From Pinguiococcus pyrenoidosus (taxonomy: Eukaryota > Sar > Pinguiophyceae > Pinguiochrysidales > Pinguiochrysidaceae): DNA of 18,985 bases. The number at the start of each line of letters is the position of its first letter. Position 1 is the stretch's first letter. This document shows positions 1 to 6,689 of the stretch, piece after piece. Location: positions 3,575-22,559 of the forward strand of contig JAAMXY010000210.1 of the NCBI GenBank assembly GCA_019677205.1, given 5' to 3'. Both the position numbers and the translations under genes were made by a program. The notes below the pieces were generated by a model, which did not search any database, was not told where the DNA came from, and saw only the letters and a list, made by a program, of their open reading frames with translations.

Positions 1-234
1 CAGAATAAGCACAACACAAAGAGCCCCGATCTTCTGGCCCGGTCCTTTTGGTACGTTTAAATGATGTGCATAGGTATAAAACTTTTCCTTGGTTGCGAAG
101 AAGAAGTTTCAGGGAATCAGCCCACTTCCTACGGTGGCGACAGAAACAGAGTACAAGCGTACGTGTCTTCTGTCGGAGCAACAAGCTGAGGCTGAGTATC
201 AGGTTGGCCTTGGCTTGGGTGTGGCTTGAAGGTC

Positions 235-588
235 TCATCCCACACCGATTCCTACCACAGCCATTTTCCTGTGAATCAAGCGAACCGGTATGGTCGGTCG
301 TTCAAGCGTCCGGCGCGCGTACTCTGCCAAAACTTCAGTGTGCTTGGGTATATCGACGAGGGGAAGTAGGGCCATGCATGAACAAATACCCCGAGGAGTT
401 GTAGACCCGGGCAAAGTCAGCATTACACTCAGGACGAGGCGCGGTGCGTGTTCGCAAATGCGTATCTCTCGACTTTGCTTGGCGGCGTAGTCGGCGTCGG
501 AGAAGACCCGCAGCGTCAGCTCGTCGTCGGCGTGGTAGATGATCGACAGGGACGCGGTCTGCCGAAGATATCGAAGCAAGCGCTTCAT
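235..588 (-). mobile_element. Ty1/copia retrotransposon remnant (RNase H region)
   Basis: The minus-strand translation begins MKRLLRYLRQTASL and continues to LRVFSDADYA. This is the usual copia polymerase layout: an (A)KR-LRYL-T block after a His-containing spacer, then a short beta-strand stretch and the catalytic-region SDADYA/W motif of RNase H. Just upstream in the same frame is P-x-HLQ, as expected before the KRxLRYL block. The element is decayed. After SDADYA the expected STSGY-F-L-G-W block is not in frame; a similar SSGYLFMHG string occurs in another minus frame near 360-400, which implies an indel. No integrase, gag, protease, LTR pair or primer-binding site was found. I infer a dead fragment. 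The family call rests on two short motifs, so confidence is moderate. Confidence 0.5.
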
Positions 589-797
589 GATCTGAAGGTG
601 ACTCGGCGTAGGGGGAGCTGAGAGCGAAGAACTCCAGTTTGCGGATGTAGCTTTCCTGTGTCCACTTGTCCGCTGTTTGAACCTGTGCCTTCACTAGGAG
701 AACGATGCCGTGATGAGCCAGTACAGCCTTCGCAGAATTACTCGCCTCCGAGTTGTGGGCACTCCAGTAGGGTGGATGCGAAATCCAATTGGAAACT

Positions 798-841
798 GGA
801 AACTGGCAAACTTTGGAAAGTTCCAGAGTTTGCCAGTTTCC
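798..841. repeat. 44-bp near-perfect palindrome (hairpin)
   Basis: The left arm at 798-818 and the right arm at 821-841 are 21 nt each, complementary at 20 of 21 positions, with a 2-nt loop (AG at 819-820). The single mismatch would be a G-U pair in RNA. On the plus strand a run of six T follows at 843-848. The first 8 nt of the arm (GGAAACTG) are also repeated just upstream at 791-798. It lies in the gene-poor retroelement-containing stretch. It could be a foldback or MITE core, a small-RNA hairpin or a chance product of local inverted duplication. Confidence 0.8.
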
Positions 842-899
842 GTTTTTTGTCTTCTCCGGTTGAGTCCGGCTCCTCGTTCTCAGATTCTTCGCCTGGGAG

Positions 900-1178
900 C
901 TACATCTTCCGCACTTTCCGTGGGCGAGGCGACTTTCGCGGTTTGGGGGAGTTGTCAGCGGGCAGCTTCTGGTGTAGAAAGAGGTCGTCCTGCTCATCAT
1001 CGGCCACCTCTACTTCGACCTTCTTGTAGCGTTTGTTGCGATTCGTGACCACTGGCCTCCCTTCCCTGATATTCCGCTTGTCGGCATTCGTGCTTGTGTC
1101 CAAAAGACTTCGCAGATCTCTTGATCCCTTGCTTCTCGTCTGCATTTTGCTTGATGCTCTTCGCCTCCTGCCCTCCAT
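900..1178 (-). CDS. hypothetical basic reading frame, possibly not a gene
   Basis: This is an open minus-strand frame of 92 codons ending at 900. The predicted product is very basic, rich in Lys and Arg, with an acidic patch (VADDEQDDLF) and a C-terminal run of SPKPRK-type repeats. It resembles a nuclear or chromatin protein tail, or the low-complexity linker between integrase and reverse transcriptase in a copia polyprotein. The latter would suit its position upstream, in reading order, of the RNase H fragment at 235-588. I recognise no domain, there is no clear 5' exon, and the stretch is GC-rich enough for open frames to arise by chance. Confidence 0.15.
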   Translation of the reverse strand: MEGRRRRASSKMQTRSKGSRDLRSLLDTSTNADKRNIREGRPVVTNRNKRYKKVEVEVADDEQDDLFLHQKLPADNSPKPRKSPRPRKVRKM

Positions 1179-1447
1179 GGCCTGCGCTCGCGGGATTAGA
1201 CGGAACGCCAGACTGCATCCGCGCAGTCAGCGGACGCAATTGATATCGAGAGGCACCCTCTGCGCGCGTACTGCCTTTGACGGCCTCCTTCGGCAGGGAG
1301 AGAGCGCGAATCCTGAAAAGCTTCCGCCGTTCAAAAATGCTCTATTGCGAAAGAGATCGTTTTGAACGTCCTGATCCAAAAAAATAACTCCTGAGATTGT
1401 TTTTAACGGATTTCAACCTCCTCTCTTTTCCCGCGCTTCGGCCTTTC

Positions 1448-1503
1448 GATTCAGATTCCGATTTCGATTTCGATTCCGATTCCGATTGGGACTGGGATTG
1501 GGA
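1448..1503 (+). repeat. hexanucleotide tandem array (GATTCC/GATTTC type)
   Basis: The unit GATTCN or GATTTC is repeated about seven times and drifts to GATTGGGACTGG at the 3' end. It lies about 50-110 nt upstream of the likely start codon of the patatin-like gene at 1556, so it is probably in its promoter or 5' leader. Read as protein it would give alternating Ser/Asp/Phe/Trp residues, but no ATG precedes it in that frame. Confidence 0.75.
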
Positions 1504-1555
1504 GTCTCTGCGCCTTTGTTTGGTCCAGAAGTCCGCCGGGGCCGCAGCACATGAT

Positions 1556-3118
1556 ATGACGAATAACGCAAGACGACGGCGCCTCCTTGGCCTCCTGGTG
1601 CTGTGCGCGATTCTGGGCATCCCGCGGTCGCGTCGACGCTTGCTGCGTCTCTTTCTCTTCTCGCTGCTGTCGTCTCTGGGCTTTGGAGTGCGCGTGTGTC
1701 GGGCGTTGTGCCTCCCGGTGGCGTTACTCGGCGGGAAGCGTCGCAGGACTTCCGTGGCGCTCGCGCCGATGACGCCTCCGCAGGGACTCCCGTCGATGAA
1801 GGTGACGCTGTCACTTCGAAAGAGACACAGCATCGAGTCCTTCGTGAATGGACTGCGAAAGAGCGAGGCCAGGCAGCTCTGCATCAGCTTCAGCCACGTG
1901 CACCTGCTGGTGTTCTATCACTTGGGAGCCTGCGAGGCGCTGCGACGGGCTTTCGGGCGCCAGCTGTGGAATGCAGGCTTCACGTTCGCCGGGCAAGGCT
2001 GGGGAGCCGTCCTGGCGGCGGCCTTGGCTTGCGAAGTCCCCCCGGAGCTGCTGGAGAGAGAGCTCGGCAATATCTGTGCGCAGGTTTCGAGGTGAGTGAG
2101 GCTGTTGCAGGCTTTCACCCCCCTTCGTTTTTCTTGGATCTGCGGTCTTTGTGTCTGGGGATGAAGCCGCTGACGGCTGCCCCTGCCTCTACCTCAACCT
2201 CAACCTCTACCTCAACCTCAACCTCAACCTCTGCCTCTGCCTCTGCCTCGCAGGAGGGTGTGGGGAGCGGTGCATCACATGTCCAATCTGCTGGACAAGC
2301 TCTTGCGGAGAATCCTGCCGCACGATGCCCATCGGCTGGCGAGCAAGAGGCTCGTGATTGGGGTCACGGCGGTCGCAGACGTGCACACTTGTGAGAACCG
2401 CCTGCTGACGACGTTCGATACCCGGGAGGAGCTCATCAACTCGATCAAGGCGTCGGCGTATGTGCCGCTCTTGTACGAAGCGCCGGTACTTCTGCCAGCC
2501 AAGTCGGGAGTCGCTCATGATGCTCTTCCGACTGGGAGTGCTCCGTCGCCAGCCCAGGGCCAAGGTTTAGAACAAGCCCATTCAGGCTTTGGCAGCGTTG
2601 GTGAAGAGGAAAGGAAGCACAGCAACGAGGAGCCCAAGCGAGCACACGGCGAGTCCTACTTGTGCTTGGCGGGTGGCTTCACTCGGCATGCCGTCCGACC
2701 ACGCTGGATGGAGCGCGTGTTGGTGGTGTCACCGGTGCCCGGCGGAGAGGATGCCACCGAGGGTGGGTCGTGCGGCATCTTCCCGCAAGTCCGGCAGGAG
2801 CCTTTCCCAAGCGCGCTGGACTGGGGCACGTATGGCCCAGGACTCGAAGCTGCGGTGATCGATGTCAAGCGGCGGGGCAGAGAAGATGCCGAGAGATGGG
2901 TTGCCTCTCTCATCGCGGCCGCACAAGCTGCATCCAGGGGCTCGAGTCGGCAGGGCACGGAACCGGCTGGAGGCACCCTGCTCTCAAGTCCCTCCGATGC
3001 GGACGAGCTGGAGGCCGACCCGTGGGCTGCTTTCGATGTCATGACGTGGCTGGACGTCGTCGAGATCCGAAGAAAGCGGGCCGACGATCCTGACGCGGTC
3101 CCCTATTGGCCGATATAG
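1556..3118 (+). CDS. patatin-like (PNPLA-type) protein, predicted catalytically inactive
   Basis: Two exons, 1556-2091 and 2254-3118, join in phase (gag|gtgagt ... ctcgcag|gag) to give about 466 aa. The start is the first ATG in frame (MTNNARRRR), followed by a hydrophobic, Arg-bordered N-terminus (about residues 8-60) that could anchor it in a membrane. The core matches the animal ATGL/PNPLA subfamily of patatin lipases, which hydrolyse triacylglycerol or phospholipid. Seen are an ISF...FYHLGACEALR strand-helix (110-130), a nucleophile-elbow region (142-160), the RLVIGVTAV strand, FDTREELINSIKASAYVP, and the AGGFTRH-VVSP segment (318-342). The chemistry is gone. The Gly-rich oxyanion loop reads SHVHLL (113-118). 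The GxSxG elbow reads GQGWG, with Gly148 in place of Ser. The DGG aspartate is Ala318. A low-complexity insert of about 45 aa precedes AGG. I infer a scaffold or regulatory pseudoenzyme. The family call is strong and the start moderate. Confidence 0.8.
2186..2247 (+). repeat. intronic hexamer array CCTCAA/CCTCTA/CCTCTG
   Basis: Ten 6-bp units run from 2186 to 2245 in the order CTA, CAA, CAA, CTA, CAA, CAA, CAA, CTG, CTG, CTG (last three bases of each unit). The next partial unit merges directly into the CAG acceptor at 2251-2253. The array therefore forms the pyrimidine-rich tract of the single intron (2092-2253) of the patatin-like gene. Confidence 0.9.
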
Positions 3119-3558
3119 ACAGAACCAGGTGGAGGCGGAAGCATCGCGGGCAGCATCTGCACGCTTGGAAGAGGTCCTCGGACCCCTTGGATCATCGACC
3201 CCTTTTGTTCGAGACTGCGCAGGACAGGCCTTCTTGGCCGTCGGCGCAGTGTTGGAGAAGAGCTCGCGGAAAGGGAGACGGGGCGAAAGGAAACACGAGA
3301 CACCAAGCGAGAGACCACGCCTCAAAAATAGGAATTATCCTCGAAAATAGGAGATATCCTGCTTCCACGGGAGCCTTGAAAATCACTGATGGAATCTGTC
3401 AAACATGTACGGCTCGTCCGGCTGCATCGGGACTAACTCGTCTTGTGGAGGTTCCCTATGCCTAGGGCCTACACAATCATCTGCTTCGCCGCTGCGAAAG
3501 CCGCTTTGGCCAGCAGAGGCACATCGTCGAGCGACCTCGGTCATCGGCGACGCCTTCG
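3119..3558. other. convergent intergenic region with a 19-bp tandem duplication
   Basis: This 440-nt gap lies between the 3' ends of the patatin-like gene (+) and the CNB-RGS gene (-). At 3320-3357 a 19-bp unit beginning CCTC-AAAATAGGA is present twice in tandem with three mismatches, followed by a further CCT; each copy holds an AGGA...TCCT dyad. A frame from 3129 to 3350 is open for 73 codons with an Ala/Glu-rich helical composition, but it is in a different frame from the upstream gene and no intron of credible size would join them. I see no RNA gene. Confidence 0.6.
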
Positions 3559-5994
3559 TCATTGATCCAATGCCGTACTGACGTCTTCCGACGCTCCTGG
3601 CGCGCTGCTCGCGACCGTGTTGGTCCCGCCATCGGCTTCTTCCTGCTCTGCAGCCCTGGCAGCTTCTTCGACGGCGGCAGCAACGGCTGGGTGCTTCAAG
3701 TCCGACGGCTGGGAGCTTCGTTGCGAGTGGATGCTAAGCTCGGGCGTGTCCGGAGACCGGTGCATCTCTGGATTGTAGACGTTCAGGTCCCGGAGCATCT
3801 GCGCGAAAAGAGGTGATCTGTGGAAGCGCTGGTAGTTGTCCCGGGACATGAGCGAGTAGATCTCCTCCTGCGCTTGTAGGAAAAGATCCACGGGAAACTG
3901 CTCGTTGGCCACCTTGTCCTTGATAGCCTGCTTCGTTGCGTCCCGGATGTTGACCTCTTTCTCAGAGCCTTCCGTGATAAATCTGTTGTAGATGGTCAAG
4001 GCCTCCGTCCGACGCTTTGCGAGGACGCGGAGCAGCTTTCGCTCCGTGAATGCGACGGGATTGGACAGGAAGCCTTCCTGCGAAGGGGCAACACGGTTCC
4101 GACGCTTAGTGTTTGTGGCAGCACTCCGGCCTCCGTGCTGTGATCGTACATTCTCTGTCTCCGCAGCCTCCGCCGAGATGATGCCTCGCGCCGAGCCCAT
4201 TGCTCGCTGATTCAAGATCGTGCGGCGCTTGTCTCGCCGCCCGTTTCGCCCAGACAAGCGTCCCGCTTCGCCCGCCTCTTCTTGACTCGACTGCATCGCG
4301 GTGTGGATCTTCGAGCGCGAGTTCTCCAGGGACGCATGCAACTTGTAGAAACGGTCCGCGGCTCGCCAGAACTCGATGTTCTCCGAGGCAAACTCCTTCT
4401 GGAGATGCCGCACGAGATACTCGGAGGCCATGACATGGTTCAGGATGCTGTACAGCTGCACGTCCGGGCCCAGGACCTTGATCTCGATCTCCGCCAGCGC
4501 CGCGGGCTCGTGGCTGAAGATCGTGAGGAAGTCATCCTTCCCAATCTCCAGCAGGATCGTCGCCGGATCCACGGCCGTGACGGTGGCGCTCCTGGGCTGA
4601 TCCGCGACCAGTGAGATCTCTCCGAAGTAGTCACCAGGCCCCAAGGTACGCACGACGCCCTTGCCAGGGCGCAAGACGTCGAGGCTGCCACGGGACACGA
4701 TGAAGAAGGCGTCCCCCATGTCACCAGCCTTTTGCGTGAGCGATTCAGCTCATCAGTACATCAGCCTCTCAGCAAAGCCGCCTCACTCGGTCGGGGAGCC
4801 TTGTGCTTGCTTTGCTTGCGGTATTACCTTGCAGATCCGTTCTCCTTTCTTGCACTGCCGGAGGCGGCAGAGAGTCGCGAGGCGCTCCATGCTGTGATCA
4901 CTGAGGCTGTCGAAGAAGGGCACCTGCGAGAGCCGTGCAAACCATCGCTGAGCTGAGCTGCTTTCGAGCTTGGGGCGAGGGAAAGACAGAAACAAGGGGA
5001 GGGAGAGGAGCGAAGGGGACGTGGCGAGACGCTTTCCAAAGCGCAGCAGTTACCTGGTAGCGACGAAGAGCAGACGCAGTGCGCTGCCGACCGTGCAGGG
5101 ACAAGTACTGGCGCATGCCCGCGGAGATTTCGAGCAGCTTGTCGAACTTGGTCACGGGAAGCTCCAGGAGCGTGGATCTGTTGAAGGCTCGGAGCGTGAT
5201 GATGTTGTGCATGCGCTCCACCAAGGCGACTTCGCCGGTGTAGTCTCCCGTCTTCAGGTCGTTGAGGTGCACCTCGAAGCCATGGAGCGACATGAAGGAG
5301 CCCACGTGGCCGCTGCAGACGATGTAGAAGGCGGACGTCGCCTCCTCCTCCTCACAGACCGTCTCGTCGAAGTCGTAAACCTGGTACTCGAAGAGACTGG
5401 CCACGGCCTGCATCTGCGCGTCCGGCACGTAAGCCTCCTGGAGGAAGGGCACGGAGCGCAGGAAGCGGATCTTCCGGATAAGATTGACGGAGTCAATCTT
5501 GCGAGCAAACTGCGTCATGAAAGGCTTCGCTCGGCTGGCCAGGAAGGTCTCCCTCTCAAGCTCCAGCAGCTCGCACTCGCCTACGACCGTCGCGCCGGGA
5601 AGACGCCATGGACTTTTGTTAGGCGCACCATGTGGTTGAAACCAAGTCCACCTCAATCGGATGGTTTGGCAGAAGGCTTACGAGTACAGGTGGCACTGGC
5701 CAGACGAAGCATCTCTCCGTCCATCAGCAGCGCTTCCTCGCCGAAGCCCTCGCCGACGCCCCACTTCTTGATGATCTGCCCGCCGGCCACGATGGCGACT
5801 TCTCCGCTGAGGATGAGGTAGAAGGAGTCCGCGAAGTCTCCCTTGCCGAAGACCTGCTGGCCGGGGTCCATGTCGAGCATGTAGCCCAGATTCACAATCT
5901 TCTTGATGTCCGCCGCAGCAGTGCCCTCAAAATACTTGGAGCGCCGCAGGCCCTCCCAGCCCTGCGGGCTCAGGCGCGAGTCGTTGCAGCCCAT
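3559..5994 (-). CDS. triple cyclic-nucleotide-binding domain protein with C-terminal RGS domain
   Basis: Four exons (5994-5682, 5580-5054, 4947-4828, 4728-3559) join in phase to give about 709 aa. The N-terminus MGCNDS fits an N-myristoylation signal (Gly2, Ser6) with a palmitoylatable Cys3. CNB1 (about 13-130) has FGEEALL and Arg97. CNB2 (about 145-265) has TGEVAL, but its cassette lacks the phosphate-binding Arg. CNB3 (about 282-392) has a canonical cassette FGEISLVADQPRSAT (355-369); Ser after the Arg is the cGMP-type residue in PKG. An RGS domain follows (about 411-632): EFASENIEFW, then a basic low-complexity insert (about 455-545), then IYNRFI, EVNI, LFLQAQEEIYSLMSRDNYQRF. RGS domains accelerate GTP hydrolysis by G-alpha subunits. 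No kinase domain is present. I infer a membrane-attached regulator linking cyclic nucleotides to heterotrimeric G proteins. Upstream exons cannot be excluded. The gene is divergent from DRC3. Confidence 0.88.
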
Positions 5995-6689
5995 GATCGG
6001 CGCGCGCTGCTGGCCGTCAAGCTGTCCTCCCCAGCACCCTCTTGTTGGGACCACGCGTGCGTCGCACTCTTTCTGCTATGTGTCTGCGCCGCGCAGTGTA
6101 ACGTGCGCCGGCCAGAATTGCAAGAAGCGTTCTCTTGCGCTATGCAACGTGCCAACCACAGAGAGGAAATTCGTCCCACGCGCCAATGAATGGTCCCGAA
6201 TGGCTTGGAAGATAGACTTGCGTGCCAACTCTACCAATGGTTGAGAAGGCTGGCGCAACGGAAATCTCCGGAGCCAATAAGCTGAGAGCAGGAGCTATCG
6301 AGAACATGCGACTGCTGATCGGTGTTCTGGTGTTCTGTCCCACGAGTCATCTGCTGTGAACATTCCACATGGGAGAACGGACGGAGACGAAGGCGGCTTT
6401 TCGTCATCTGTCCTGAATCGATCGAGCCAAAGAAACAAAGAAACGGCTCTTCTTCTTCTTTTGATTTTGCGCGTCTCTCTCTCTCAGTCTCTCTTGAAAA
6501 CTCTCTTGAAAACTCTCTTGAAACTCTCTCGAAACTCTCTCTGTCTTTGAGGACATATCTCTTAGTTGATGTCTCATAAATCGGTGTCTACATAGACCTG
6601 TCCTGTGCACCAAAACGCATCTGGTCTTTCTGGTGTGTGACGCGAAGTCTTCGAGCTTATCCGAAGGTCTCCAACGATACGAGAGAATC
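5995..6689. promoter_or_regulatory. shared divergent 5' region of the CNB-RGS and DRC3 genes
   Basis: About 700 nt separate the predicted start codons of two genes transcribed away from each other, so both promoters should lie here. No convincing TATA box or other core element was recognised. The stretch contains a polypyrimidine block near 6448-6460 and the 12-bp array described separately. Short open frames on both strands have no recognisable domains. Calling it a promoter is inference from gene orientation. Confidence 0.4.
6489..6543 (+). repeat. 12-bp tandem array CTCTCTTGAAAA in the DRC3 upstream region
   Basis: There are two exact copies (6489-6500, 6501-6512), then two 11-bp derivatives (6513-6523 and 6524-6534, the latter with TCGAAA), then a decayed CTCTCTCTG. 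The array ends about 145 nt before the proposed DRC3 start codon. The TTGAAAA/TCGAAA spacing is regular, so it could serve as an iterated binding site, but no factor is known for it. Confidence 0.85.

Noticed and set aside
798-849. Hairpin plus T-run as a bacterial rho-independent terminator
   Set aside because: Spliced genes show the DNA is nuclear eukaryotic, and no gene ends here.
1342-1884. 180-codon minus frame rich in Arg/Ser, resembling an SR splicing factor
   Set aside because: The SESESKSK run is the complement of the GATTCC array, and the rest is antisense to the patatin-like gene's 5' part.
3129-3350. Open frame after the patatin-like gene as an extra C-terminal exon
   Set aside because: It is in another frame, and the only GT-AG pairs that would join it give introns of 20-32 nt, much shorter than any other here.
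4970-5821. 283-codon plus-strand open frame over the CNB-RGS gene
   Set aside because: It crosses two introns and the CNB domains of the minus-strand gene and has no recognisable motif.
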